This document shows, in pieces, positions 36,232-44,456 of a DNA stretch of 64,000 nt. Every line of letters starts with the position of its first letter. Position 1 is the stretch's first letter. Both the position numbers and the translations under genes were made by a program. The notes under the pieces were generated by a model. That model saw only the letters and a list, made by a program, of their open reading frames with translations. It was not told where the DNA came from and searched no databases. This DNA comes from VAZQ01 sp963817015 (lineage in GTDB: Bacteria; Pseudomonadota; Alphaproteobacteria; Rhizobiales; Xanthobacteraceae). The stretch spans positions 1,984,001-2,048,000 of the forward strand of contig CAWFMV010000007.1 in assembly GCA_963817015.1 (NCBI GenBank), given 5' to 3'.

Positions 36232-36459
36232 CTGCGTCAGCTCAGACCCAGACTCCGCAGGAGCCGCGTGGCGAAGATTTGAGCCAAAGCGCTACACCGC
36301 GCGGGCAGCAGCCCCGTCAGCAGTAGCGGAAGGCTGGACTGGTAATGGCAAGGGGCGGCTCCGGCCGCGCCTTTCGCTGTCGGCCCAGGTGAGTGTGAAG
36401 CGTGAGGGGTGAGTGTGAAGCGTGAGTGTGTTGCCGCGCGTCGCGCAACTTTGTCGGAC

Positions 36460-37656
36460 TCAGCTCTGCGCTGCACCCACCGTATCCGCCATCGTGGCCC
36501 CGCGCGTCCCCAGTGGCTTCGGGCTGCCCTCGGTCGTGTCGGCGGCGGTCTGGTGCTCAATCTCGGAGTTCAATTCAGCCCCTAACAGAATGACGATCGT
36601 GGTCATCCACATCCATATCATCAACCCGATCGCTGTGCCCAACGTGCCGTAGGCCGCGTCGTAGTGCGCATATTTCTCGAGGTAAAGAGAGAGCACGGCC
36701 GAGGCTATGATCCACAGGACGCTGGCGACCAGGCTTCCGACGCTCACCCATTTCCACTTCGGCTCTCGCCGGCTGGGGCCGTAGCGATAGAGCACCGCGA
36801 GGCCCACGATGAGGCCGAGCGTGAGGATGGGCCAGCGGCCGTATTCGATGAGCAAGTTGGTCAAGCGGCCAAGTCCGACGCGGTCAAGCAGTAGCGGCAG
36901 CGCCACAACAGCTCCGATCGCAAACAGCAGCGACAGAATGGCGCCCACCGTGAACGCGAGGGCCACGAGGGTGAGCTTGAAGAAGCCGCGCTGCTCCTCT
37001 TCCTCATAGACAATGTTGAGCGCGTCGATCAGGGCTTTCATGCCCGCATTGGCGCTCCAAAGCGCAATCCCAAGGCCGATGAGAAAGTTAAACCCCAATT
37101 GCGTATTGCCCTTGGACACCACGCGGGCAATCTGCTCATCGACGACGGTGACCGCGGCAGCGGGCATCAGCGTTGTCAGAAAGGCCAGGTGATCCTGGAT
37201 GGTCGAGGACTGCGCGAACAAGCCATAAAGGGACACCAACGCAGTGATGGCCGGAAAAAGCGCGAGCAGAGCGTAGAAGACGACGCCGGCCGCGATCGAC
37301 AGGATCCGGTCCTCCTGCACTTGCTCGTATGTTCGCCACAGCACGTCGCTCCATCCACGCCAGGGTATTTCGCCGGGTGTCGTCGCCCCCCGGCCGCGAC
37401 CGGGCTCGGCCGCGCGGCTCACCTGGACAACGGCCGGCTCTTGCCTGCTCGAGTGGCCGCCGAATGCCACGGCGGGCTGCTGCTGCTCCTCTTCCTTCTT
37501 GCGCGGCAGGATTGCGTTCAGCACCGTGTAGCCGAGCACGACGCCCACATCCGTGACAGTCAGGGCGGTTTTTGCTGCAGGTCTCATGTGTGCTTCATCC
37601 ATCAGTGGAACCGGAGCGATGCTCATTAACGCTGCGAGGCCACATTTCTGTTCCAT
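36460..37656 (-). CDS. YihY/virulence factor BrkB family membrane protein
   Basis: This protein of up to 398 residues has an extended, charged N-terminus (about 100 residues, with KKEEEQQQ). The YihY/UPF0761 core follows with DRILSIAAGVVFYALLALFPAITALVSLYG, SANAGMKALIDALNIVYEEEE and five to six helices. The first in-frame start is used; internal ATGs at 37617 and 37587 would remove 13 or 23 residues. The family was once misnamed RNase BN and is probably a transporter or lipid-related protein. It sits among stress-type genes. Confidence 0.8.
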   Translation of the reverse strand: MEQKCGLAALMSIAPVPLMDEAHMRPAAKTALTVTDVGVVLGYTVLNAILPRKKEEEQQQPAVAFGGHSSRQEPAVVQVSRAAEPGRGRGATTPGEIPWRGWSDVLWRTYEQVQEDRILSIAAGVVFYALLALFPAITALVSLYGLFAQSSTIQDHLAFLTTLMPAAAVTVVDEQIARVVSKGNTQLGFNFLIGLGIALWSANAGMKALIDALNIVYEEEEQRGFFKLTLVALAFTVGAILSLLFAIGAVVALPLLLDRVGLGRLTNLLIEYGRWPILTLGLIVGLAVLYRYGPSRREPKWKWVSVGSLVASVLWIIASAVLSLYLEKYAHYDAAYGTLGTAIGLMIWMWMTTIVILLGAELNSEIEHQTAADTTEGSPKPLGTRGATMADTVGAAQS

Positions 37657-37818
37657 CGCGCGGAACCTCGGCGGCCCAAGATCATTCCCTCACGGCAATC
37701 GGAGGCTAGAAGAAGTGAAATCGCTGACGGTAGCTGGGACTGATCGGCAATTCGGGCCCGCGCGCGAACATCAAGCTGTCTGGCCCGGCGTAAGCGTGCG
37801 GAACCGGAGGAAGCTGAG

Positions 37819-37893
37819 ATGAATGGCGTGATCTATCTCGTCGGCCTGGTGGTCATTGTCCTGGCGATTCTTTCATTGCTAGGACTTCGCTGA
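37819..37893 (+). CDS. 24-residue single-helix membrane microprotein
   Basis: ATG 37819, preceded by CGGAGGAAG at ideal spacing, opens a 24-codon frame: MNGVIYLVGLVVIVLAILSL then LGLR and TGA. It is one hydrophobic helix with a small polar start. I recall similar tiny proteins in other Rhizobiales, but I cannot name a function. It is too short for ordinary gene callers. Confidence 0.65.
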   Translation: MNGVIYLVGLVVIVLAILSLLGLR

Positions 37894-38018
37894 AACGATT
37901 TGCCAAGCGTCAGTTTGGCATTTGTCACGTTGCGCGCGCGCCGGCATACTTGGCTACAGTCGTGCTACAGTCGGTTGATTCAGGCGCCGCAATTTCGCAC
38001 CACACAGGAGGACCATTT

Positions 38019-38300
38019 ATGTCGGGACTGCTCTGGATCATACTGATCGGCTTCGTGGCAGGGATCGTCGCCCGGATCATTTCCCATGGGCCCAACAAAC
38101 CTGCGGGGTTCATTCTCACCACCGCCCTCGGCATCGCCGGGGCATTTTTTGCAACCTGGATTGGTCAGACCATTGGCTGGTATAGGCCCGATCAGGGCGC
38201 CGGCTTCATCGCGGCGACGCTTGGCGCGATTGCGGTCCTCTTTATCTGGAACCGCCTGGTCGCGCACGGGGTCATCGGCGATCCCGGGATCAATCGTTAG
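38019..38300 (+). CDS. GlsB/YeaQ/YmgE family stress-response membrane protein
   Basis: This 93-residue protein has three hydrophobic helices with the family signatures LLWIILIGFVAGIVARII and GFILTTALGIAGAFFATWIG, ending IAVLFIWNRLV. The ATG 38019 follows CAGGAGG. The family is induced by stress in many bacteria; its biochemical role is unknown. It is followed by a strong hairpin terminator. Confidence 0.85.
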   Translation: MSGLLWIILIGFVAGIVARIISHGPNKPAGFILTTALGIAGAFFATWIGQTIGWYRPDQGAGFIAATLGAIAVLFIWNRLVAHGVIGDPGINR

Positions 38301-38401
38301 CGGACAGACGAACCTCGACGAGCCGAGATGGCCGTCTGACCAACGAACCGCAAGACCATCGTATTGGCGGCTTTCGCACAGCTTAAAATTCGAGCAGCAA
38401 A

Positions 38402-38430
38402 AAAGGGTGGTCTCATTGAGACCACCCTTT
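38402..38430. terminator. Bidirectional terminator
   Basis: AAAGGGTGGTCTC and GAGACCACCCTTT form a 13-base perfect stem around ATT. On the minus strand it continues into TTTTTTGCTG, a good U-tract for the DUF1236 gene; on the plus strand it ends the GlsB-type gene. Confidence 0.8.
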
Positions 38431-38465
38431 GGCTTGCCTACAAGGGCTCGTCCGCCGGACGTCAA

Positions 38466-39172
38466 TTAGACCTGCAGAACCGCGATGATGCGGTGGTTGC
38501 GGTCCACAATGATGATCTCGTCATTGTAGACGAAGTACAGATGCCCGCGCCAATCGGGGTAGTACTCGATCAGCACCGGCGGCAATTCCACCACCCGAAC
38601 CGTGGTCGGCACGGCGGTGCCAACCGAGATGTTGAAGTTGACGCTGGTCACCCTCGGCGCACTGCCACCGCGCAGCACGGTCTCGCGCACCTTGGTCTTC
38701 TGCTCACCGGTCAAGGTCTTGTGGCCTGCGTCGCCCGTCCGCTGCTCGCCGCGCTGTGCGTCCTTGCCTTCGTTGCGTTCACCGCGCTGGCGTCCTTGCC
38801 TTCGTTACGCTCACCGCGCTGTCCATCGGTGCGCTCATTTCGCTGAGCCGCGTCGTTACGCTCGCCTTTGCCCTTCGGCTCGCCACGCTGCTCCTTCTGT
38901 GTTTCCTGCTTGCCCTGCTGCTGCTTGCCTGAACCCTCGCGCTCCTGAGCCTGCGCGCCCTTCTGCGAGGGATTCTCACGCCGCTCGCCCTTCTGGGGCT
39001 CGCCCTTCTGAGGGGCCTGCTTGCCCTGCTGTCCCTCGTGCTGCTGCGTTTGAGCCGGCGCGGCACCACCTTCGCCACCGGGACCTTGCTTCTGCATGCC
39101 CTGGGCCGACGCGAAGACTGTACTTGCAAGCAAGACAGACGCCGCGGTTGTGAGAATTGAACGTGTTCGCAT
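38466..39172 (-). CDS. DUF1236-type exported protein, frame broken once
   Basis: The first frame, from ATG 39172, gives a signal peptide (ILTTAASVLLASTVFASAQ) and a long Gln/Gly/Glu/Lys-rich low-complexity region with repeats of RGERNEGKDA. The second frame gives TLTGEQKTKVRETVL, VGTAVPTTVRVVELPP and the DUF1236-like IEYYPDWRGHLYFVYNDEIIIVD end. The break near 38790 is a one-base loss in the repeat (GCCAGC for GCCCAGC), the opposite direction from the other breaks in this window. The EcfG-type promoter upstream suggests stress control. Confidence 0.75.
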
Positions 39173-39213
39173 TAAGAATCTCCTCTGGTGTTTCTTCCCC
39201 GATGCGAGGCAGC

Positions 39214-39238
39214 AACACATGAGTGGCGCGAATGTTCC
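39214..39238 (-). promoter_or_regulatory. EcfG-type promoter for the DUF1236 gene
   Basis: On the minus strand GGAAC (39238-39234), 17 bases, GTT (39216-39214). The gene's ATG is about 40 bases downstream of the -10 element. Confidence 0.7.
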
Positions 39239-39280
39239 TCTTTTGCACTGCGCTGACACAATTTGCCGAGTTCAAACTCG

Positions 39281-39305
39281 GGAACTTTTTCAATATTCCG
39301 TCGTT
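39281..39305 (+). promoter_or_regulatory. EcfG-type promoter for the DUF3309 gene
   Basis: GGAAC at 39281-39285, 17 bases, then GTT at 39303-39305, with C before GTT as in the consensus. The DUF3309 ATG follows at 39383. Confidence 0.7.
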
Positions 39306-39382
39306 AGCGATGGCAATTCGGAGTTGCGCGATCCGTTGACTAAGGAAGCGCTGTTACCGGATGCGTCCAGAGGAGAAGACCA

Positions 39383-39541
39383 ATGTCACTCGGCACGATC
39401 CTGCTCATCATTCTCATTTTGCTGCTGGTCGGCGCGCTTCCGACGTGGCCGTACAGTGGCGGGTGGGGATACTATCCTTCCAGCGGCCTCGGACTCGTCT
39501 TGGTGATTGTGCTCATTCTTCTTCTCCTTGGGAGAATTTGA
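39383..39541 (+). CDS. DUF3309 family small membrane protein
   Basis: This 52-residue protein has two hydrophobic helices, LGTILLIILILLLVGALP and LGLVLVIVLILLLLGRI, joined by the conserved WPYSGGWGYYPSSG turn, which is diagnostic for DUF3309. The ribosome site is AGAGGAGAAG. Such proteins are common in rhizobia and related groups; function unknown. The EcfG-type box upstream places it in the general stress response. Confidence 0.85.
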   Translation: MSLGTILLIILILLLVGALPTWPYSGGWGYYPSSGLGLVLVIVLILLLLGRI

Positions 39542-39699
39542 CGAGCGTCGACGCGCAAGCAAAGACGATCGAGCGTTATCAAACGAATAGCGCTCGCGCT
39601 TTGCATCAGTCGAACTCAAGTATCAAGCCGCTCTGTTTGGGGAACTAAACATTTGCTTTCGACTTGATTAGTCATTCTACTCACACAGGGAGACCTCCA

Positions 39700-40344
39700 A
39701 TGAAGAAATCACTGTTGGCAGGCGTCGCCGTGCTTGCTGGCACCTGCTACGCCATGGCAGCGGACTTCTACGTGGTTCAAGACACCGCGACGAAGCAATG
39801 CCGCGTGGCGGAGCAGCGTCCGACGGGCCCCGCGATGGTCATCGTCGGCGCCGAGCGCTCGTACGCGTCGCAGGCCGAGGCTGACGCTGCGCTCAAGGCG
39901 TCGAGCATCTGCAATCAGACGACGGGGCAGGCTCCGACCCGCAATCAGACGGCACAGGCTCCTACCCCTGCTCCGACGCCCGGCACCGCGACCGTGGGGG
40001 TCGGTGGCGACACCAAGATCATGACGGACGTGCCTCCTAACTCCATGCCCGTTACCAATTTCTACAAGCAGAATGTCTATGACCCCGGCAACAACAAGAT
40101 CGGCGAGGTTGACGACGTGCTGCTCGGCGCCGACGGCAAGATCAACGCGCTGGTGATCGGTGTTGGCGGTTTCCTTGGCATCGGCGAGAAGCACGTCATC
40201 GTGCCCTTCACTGCGGTGAAGGCTGATCGGAAGGACAACAAGTGGCAGCTCGCGATGAATTCGTCGAAGGACGAGCTCAAGGCTGCGCCTGGCTTCAAGT
40301 ACGACCGGACCAACACAGTGTGGGTCAAGGATACCCAAGGCTAA
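39700..40344 (+). CDS. Exported PRC-barrel domain protein
   Basis: This 214-residue protein has a signal peptide (KKSLLAGVAVLAGTCYAMAA), a first part with two cysteines (KQCRVAEQ and SSICNQ), a Pro/Thr/Ala linker, and a PRC-barrel (FYKQNVYDPGNNKIGEVDDVLLG, VIGVGGFLGIGEKHVIVPF). PRC-barrels are found in stress and envelope proteins of rhizobia. The ATG 39700 follows GGGAGACC. A possible weak EcfG-like box (GGAAC-N16-ACTT) upstream is not convincing. Confidence 0.85.
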   Translation: MKKSLLAGVAVLAGTCYAMAADFYVVQDTATKQCRVAEQRPTGPAMVIVGAERSYASQAEADAALKASSICNQTTGQAPTRNQTAQAPTPAPTPGTATVGVGGDTKIMTDVPPNSMPVTNFYKQNVYDPGNNKIGEVDDVLLGADGKINALVIGVGGFLGIGEKHVIVPFTAVKADRKDNKWQLAMNSSKDELKAAPGFKYDRTNTVWVKDTQG

Positions 40345-40363
40345 CGGTCGCTCACTCTCCCAA

Positions 40364-40391
40364 CCGGCACGCGCAGGTCAGCGCGTGCCGG
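40364..40391 (+). terminator. Hairpin after the PRC-barrel gene
   Basis: CCGGCACGCGC and GCGCGTGCCGG form a perfect 11-base stem with an AGGTCA loop, 20 bases past the stop. No T-run follows, so it is a likely but not proven transcription end. Confidence 0.55.
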
Positions 40392-40540
40392 ACTCGTACG
40401 TAAAAGTGGCAGCTTTCGTCTCATTGTTTGCAATCAGGCTTTTGAACTTGCGATCTCATTGTCGAATTCGGAAATTGTTCACGACAAACCAGGCAACAAG
40501 TCACTCAGTATCAAAACGACGATAGGTGGGGGGCACCTGG

Positions 40541-42466
40541 ATGACCGAGTCCGGCGCCAAATCCTCAAAGGAAGATCTCTCAAAAGAGGCCCTCTCAAAA
40601 GGGGATCTCAACGAAGTCATCGTTGATCTCGATCCCAGTGACGAGAATTCCAACAAGATAAAGCGGCGACTTCTCCTTCGGCGCTTCTGGCAAAGCGCAT
40701 TCGGCTTCTGGAGCAAGACACGTGGCGAGCGTCGCGCCTGGTTCTTGACAGGTCTGATACTCGTTCTGGTCCTTCTCAATCTTGCCGCTTCCTTTGGCAT
40801 GAATATCTGGAATCGAGAGATTTTCGATGCGCTGGAGAAGCACGATTCCGGCAGAGTCCTGTTTATCGCGCTGATCTACTTCCCGCTGCTCGCGGCCAGC
40901 GTCTGTATTACCATTGCGCAAGTCTACGGCAAGATGACGATGCAGCGGCGCTGGCGGGCGTGGCTGACCCACCATCTGCTGGATCGCTGGTTGCGGAACG
41001 GCCGTTACTACCAGCTTCATCTGGTGACGGGAGATCACCAGAATCCCGAATATCGCATCGCCGAGGACGTGCGGCTCGCGACCGATGCCCCGGTTGATTT
41101 CTCCGTGGGACTGACCAATGCGGTTCTCTCGGCCCTGATGTTCATCGCCGTGTTGTGGACCATCGGCGGATCGCTCACGGTCGAGATCGGCGGCACCACC
41201 ATCACGATTCCGGGCTTTCTGGTCATCGCTGCCGTGATCTATGCCGTGTTTGCCAGCGGGTTCATGACTTGGATCGGCAGGCGCTTCGTCACCGTTTCGG
41301 AACAGAAGAACCAGGCCGAGGCTGAATATCGCTACACGCTGACCCGGCTGAGCGAGAATGGCGAGAGCGTTGCGGTGCTGGGCGGCGAAGACGAGGAGCG
41401 GGCCAGTGTCAATGAATCGCTGAGCACTGTGTTGAGGCGATGGCGTGACATCGCGGTCCAGACGATGCGGACCACCATCGTGTCTCAAACCAGCAGCTAT
41501 ATCGCGCCGGTTCTGCCCATACTTCTTTCCGCGCCAAAGTATCTGAACGGCTCGATGACGCTGGGCGAGGTCATGCAGGCTGCATCTGCATTTACGATCG
41601 TGCAGGCGGCCTTCAACTGGCTGGTCGACAACTATCCGCGATTGTCGGATTGGACCGCTTCGGCTAGCCGCGTGTCCTCGATGATGGTGTCACTCGATGC
41701 CTTGGAGCGGGCGGAGGGTGGCGAAGGCGTCGAGCGCATCGAGCGCGGCGAGACGGAAGGCGTGGCGCTGCGGCTGCGCGATCTGTCGGTCATGCTCGAT
41801 GACGGTACGGCCGTGGTCAAGGACGCCGAGGTGGTGGTCATGCCCGGCGAGCGGGTTCTGATCGCGGGCGAATCGGGAACCGGAAAGAGCACGCTGGTTC
41901 GCGCCATCGCGGGCTTGTGGCCTTGGGGCAAAGGCCAGGTCGAAACGGGTCGCGGACAGAAGATACTGCTCATGCCGCAGAAGGCCTATATTCCGGTCGG
42001 CACGCTGCGACGGGCTGCGACCTATCCCGAGCCGCCGGAGAGCGCGAGTGATGAGGACATTCAGCGGGTGCTGAAGATGGTCGGGCTCGGTCATCTTGTG
42101 GATCGGCTGGATGATGACTTTGCATGGGACCGCACGCTGTCAGGCGGCGAGAAACAGCGTCTCGCTTTCGCGCGGATCTTCCTGCACCAGCCGGACATCG
42201 TGGTGCTTGATGAGGCGACGTCAGCACTCGACCCGGATAGCCAGGACAAGCTGATGGAGTTGCTCACCCAGGAGCTCGCCTCCCTGACCGTTGTGAGTGT
42301 CGGGCACCGGCCGGAGCTCGAAGCGTTCCATAGCCGCAAGATCGTTCTCGAGCGCCGGCGAGGCGGGGCGAAGTTCGTGACCGATATTCAATTGACGCCG
42401 AAGCCGCGCGGGCGGCTGATCCGGGATTGGCTGCGCTTCCGCGCCGGCCCCAAAGCAGCGGCCTGA
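40541..42466 (+). CDS. ABC transporter, fused permease and ATPase (SbmA/BacA-YddA-like)
   Basis: This protein of about 641 residues has a basic cytoplasmic start, a six-helix membrane domain (about residues 60-370) of the ABC type 4 class with RRWRAWLTHHLLDRWLRNGRYY and NPEYRIAEDVR, and an ATPase domain with Walker A GESGTGKST, signature LSGGEKQR and Walker B IVVLDEATSAL. The YddA/BacA-related family moves peptides or very-long-chain fatty acyl compounds. The ATG 40541 is chosen with GGTGGGGGG upstream. Confidence 0.88.
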   Translation: MTESGAKSSKEDLSKEALSKGDLNEVIVDLDPSDENSNKIKRRLLLRRFWQSAFGFWSKTRGERRAWFLTGLILVLVLLNLAASFGMNIWNREIFDALEKHDSGRVLFIALIYFPLLAASVCITIAQVYGKMTMQRRWRAWLTHHLLDRWLRNGRYYQLHLVTGDHQNPEYRIAEDVRLATDAPVDFSVGLTNAVLSALMFIAVLWTIGGSLTVEIGGTTITIPGFLVIAAVIYAVFASGFMTWIGRRFVTVSEQKNQAEAEYRYTLTRLSENGESVAVLGGEDEERASVNESLSTVLRRWRDIAVQTMRTTIVSQTSSYIAPVLPILLSAPKYLNGSMTLGEVMQAASAFTIVQAAFNWLVDNYPRLSDWTASASRVSSMMVSLDALERAEGGEGVERIERGETEGVALRLRDLSVMLDDGTAVVKDAEVVVMPGERVLIAGESGTGKSTLVRAIAGLWPWGKGQVETGRGQKILLMPQKAYIPVGTLRRAATYPEPPESASDEDIQRVLKMVGLGHLVDRLDDDFAWDRTLSGGEKQRLAFARIFLHQPDIVVLDEATSALDPDSQDKLMELLTQELASLTVVSVGHRPELEAFHSRKIVLERRRGGAKFVTDIQLTPKPRGRLIRDWLRFRAGPKAAA

Positions 42467-42509
42467 CATGGCCGAGAGCCTATTCGCCATCTGAATTCGC
42501 CTGTGATTT

Positions 42510-42534
42510 GGAACTTTCGTCGATGTCGCGCGTT
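42510..42534 (+). promoter_or_regulatory. EcfG-type promoter for a 27-residue microprotein
   Basis: GGAAC at 42510-42514, 17 bases, then GTT at 42532-42534 preceded by C. The microprotein ATG follows 30 bases later. Confidence 0.75.
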
Positions 42535-42563
42535 GTTCCAGCGAATGTGAAAGGAGAGTTGTT

Positions 42564-42647
42564 ATGGGTATGGGAAAAGGTGCGTTGCTGTGGCTGATCG
42601 GGGTGCCGTTGCCGATCATCATCTTGCTTGTTTTGTTCTGGCGTTGA
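42564..42647 (+). CDS. 27-residue membrane microprotein (paralogue 1)
   Basis: A good ribosome site (AAGGAGAG) precedes ATG 42564. The 27-codon frame reads MGMGKGALLWLIGVPLPI followed by a hydrophobic IILLVLFWR. It is a single membrane helix with a conserved ALLWLxGVPxPI block also found in the microprotein at 53032. The promoter upstream matches the EcfG consensus. Function unknown; the repetition and regulation argue that it is real. Confidence 0.75.
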   Translation: MGMGKGALLWLIGVPLPIIILLVLFWR

Positions 42648-42795
42648 TTGGCTGGAACGTTTGGATTGGCATGATGGCGTGTGGGTGAGCAGCGCGGGCC
42701 AGTGGTCCGCGTTGCTTGCTTTTTCATCGATGAAAATTATTGCTGCAAAGGGTAATGCAGCGCCGCCTTAGCCGTGGAGAACGCCCGGTCCTGCC

Positions 42796-42820
42796 GGAAC
42801 CAGCGCGATGGCAATGGGTT
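42796..42820 (+). promoter_or_regulatory. EcfG-type promoter for an ECF sigma factor
   Basis: GGAAC at 42796-42800, 17 bases, GTT at 42818-42820. The sigma factor ATG is at 42857. This would place a second sigma factor under the general stress sigma. Confidence 0.7.
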
Positions 42821-42856
42821 GCCAGTGCGAAGGGTGGACGCGGGAGGATGGGTCTC

Positions 42857-43454
42857 ATGGCGAGCTCTCTTATCGGGATTGACAGCGCTACGGATGAGAT
42901 CCTGGTGCGATGTGTTGCCCGCAAGGATGCGCGGGCGATGAGAGTCCTGTTCGCGCGCCATCATCGACGGGTTTTCCTGTTCCTCATTCGGGTCGTCAAA
43001 GATGAGACGCTCGCCGAGGATGTCGTCAGCGAAGTATTTCTGGACGTGTGGCGCAAGGCGGAAAATTTCAAAGAGCAGTCCTCCGTATCTCACGTGGCTG
43101 ATCGCGATCGCGCGCCACAAGGCGCTGACCGCGCTCGGTCGGCGTTCGGAGGTCGGGCTCGATGACGATATGGCCGCCACGCTGGTGGATCCCGAAGCGG
43201 ATCCCGAACGGGCGCTGCAGGAGAAGGACCGCAGCAAGGCGCTCGGACAGTGCCTCGCTCAGCTGTCGCCGGCACATGGTCGGATCATCAACCTCGTTTA
43301 CTACCGGGAAAAGTCAATCCGTGAGGTCGCCGAGATCGTCGGTGTCCCGGAGCCCACGGTGAAGGCCCGCATGTTCTATGCCCGCCGACGCATTGCCGAA
43401 CTGATGAAGGCTCACGACGTTTCGCAGGGGCAATGGGCGAATAAGGCGGCTTGA
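42857..43454 (+). CDS. ECF-family RNA polymerase sigma factor, frame broken once
   Basis: Region 2 is in the first frame (LFARHHRRVFLFLIRVVKDETLAEDVVSEVFLDVWR). The next frame continues WLIAIARHKAL, then region 4 with LSPAHGRIINLVYYREKSIREVAEIVGVPEPTVKARMFYARRR. The +1 change lies near 43088; removing one T from GTATCTCACG gives the common SSVSTWLxAIARHKAL. The ATG 42857 has GGGAGG at nine bases. No anti-sigma gene adjoins it. The EcfG-type promoter suggests a cascade from the general stress sigma. Confidence 0.85.
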
Positions 43455-43572
43455 GCGCGAAGTCGTTGAAACCATAAGGCGGAACCGAAGTTAGCCCCCA
43501 AAGCGCAGCTGGTGCGCTTCGGCCTTTGTGTGCCTTCTCGGCAAGAGCGCCTAAATTCTGGAGAAAACGGAC

Positions 43573-44073
43573 ATGATAAAAAGCAACAAGACGCTGGATG
43601 AGCTGTTTCACGACACTCTGAAAGACATCTACTATGCGGAGAAGAAAATTCTCTCTTCGCTTCCCAAGATGGCCAAGGCGGCGCAGTCGCCGGAGCTGAA
43701 AGCGGCCTTCGAAAAACATGAGCGGGAGACCGAGGGCCAGGTCGATCGCCTGGAGAAGGTGTTCGAGATCATCGAAGCGCCCGCCCGCGGCAAGAAGTGC
43801 GACGCCATAGAGGGCATTCTCGACGAGGGCAAGGAGATCATGGATGAGTATAAAGGCTCACCCGCCCTCGATGCCGGACTGCTGGCGGCCGCCCAGGCCG
43901 TCGAGCATTACGAAATCTCACGCTATGGCACGTTGAAGGCGTGGGCTGAAAAGCTCGGGCTGAAGCAGGCAGCGTCATTGCTCGATGAGACGCTTCAACA
44001 GGAGAAGAAGACTGACGCCGACCTCACGAAAATCGCGGAAAGTGCGATCAATGTCGAGGCGGAAGCCGCCTGA
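43573..44073 (+). CDS. DUF892 (YciE/YciF) ferritin-like protein
   Basis: This 166-residue four-helix-bundle protein has the DUF892 start TLDELFHDTLKDIYYAEKKIL and the ferritin-like FEKHERETEGQVDRLEKVF. The later AAQAVEHYEISRYGTLKAWAEKLG supplies further metal-ligand-type Glu and His residues. Homologues are induced by osmotic and general stress. It lies 118 bases after the ECF sigma gene and may be cotranscribed with it. Confidence 0.9.
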   Translation: MIKSNKTLDELFHDTLKDIYYAEKKILSSLPKMAKAAQSPELKAAFEKHERETEGQVDRLEKVFEIIEAPARGKKCDAIEGILDEGKEIMDEYKGSPALDAGLLAAAQAVEHYEISRYGTLKAWAEKLGLKQAASLLDETLQQEKKTDADLTKIAESAINVEAEAA

Positions 44074-44105
44074 TCGAAATATTTTGGAACTCGTTCGACG
44101 TGACC

Positions 44106-44130
44106 GGAACTTTGCGGCCCGTTGAACGTT
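44106..44130 (+). promoter_or_regulatory. EcfG-type promoter for csbD-like gene
   Basis: GGAAC at 44106-44110, 17 bases, GTT at 44128-44130 preceded by C. The CsbD ATG is 55 bases downstream. Confidence 0.75.
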
Positions 44131-44184
44131 AACAGGTCACACAAGCTATCGCGTCACACAATCATCCCTGCAAGGAGAGTGTAA

Positions 44185-44388
44185 ATGGACTGGAATCGGG
44201 TTGAAGGCAACTGGAAGCAGGTCAAGGGCAAGGTCAAGGAGCAGTGGGGCAAGCTCACTGACGATGATCTCAATGTCATCGAAGGCCGGCGCGACCAGCT
44301 CGAGGGCAAGCTCCAGGAGCGCTATGGATACGCCAAGGACAAGGTCAGCAAGGAAGTGGACGACTGGTACACCTCGCAGAAGTTCTAA
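44185..44388 (+). CDS. CsbD family stress protein
   Basis: This 67-residue hydrophilic protein is a full CsbD domain: MDWNRVEGNWKQVKGKVKEQWG, then LTDDDLNVIEGRRDQLEGKLQ and RYGYAKDKVSKEVDDW. CsbD proteins accumulate under general stress in many bacteria, but their mechanism is unknown. It has AAGGAGAG upstream, an EcfG-type promoter and a hairpin terminator after it, so it is a single-gene unit. Confidence 0.92.
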   Translation: MDWNRVEGNWKQVKGKVKEQWGKLTDDDLNVIEGRRDQLEGKLQERYGYAKDKVSKEVDDWYTSQKF

Positions 44389-44414
44389 GCGAGATCGAAT
44401 CGAATTCGTCGATG

Positions 44415-44438
44415 GAGGCGCCCAGGGGGCGCCTCTTT
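44415..44438 (+). terminator. Intrinsic terminator after csbD
   Basis: GAGGCGCCC and GGGCGCCTC form a nine-base stem with an AGG loop, followed by TTTC. It lies between csbD and the convergent phytochrome gene and may serve both. Confidence 0.7.
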
Positions 44439-44456
44439 CGAATTCAAGTGATGCGC

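Noticed and set aside
37612..37656. EcfG-like box (GGAAC-N18-CGTT) on the minus strand near the YihY start
   Set aside because: The spacer is too long and the -35 overlaps the first codons of the longest YihY frame.
39641..39665. GGAAC-N16-ACTT before the PRC-barrel gene (a similar one at 58524 before the small basic protein)
   Set aside because: Two mismatches in the -10 element; I could not separate it from chance.
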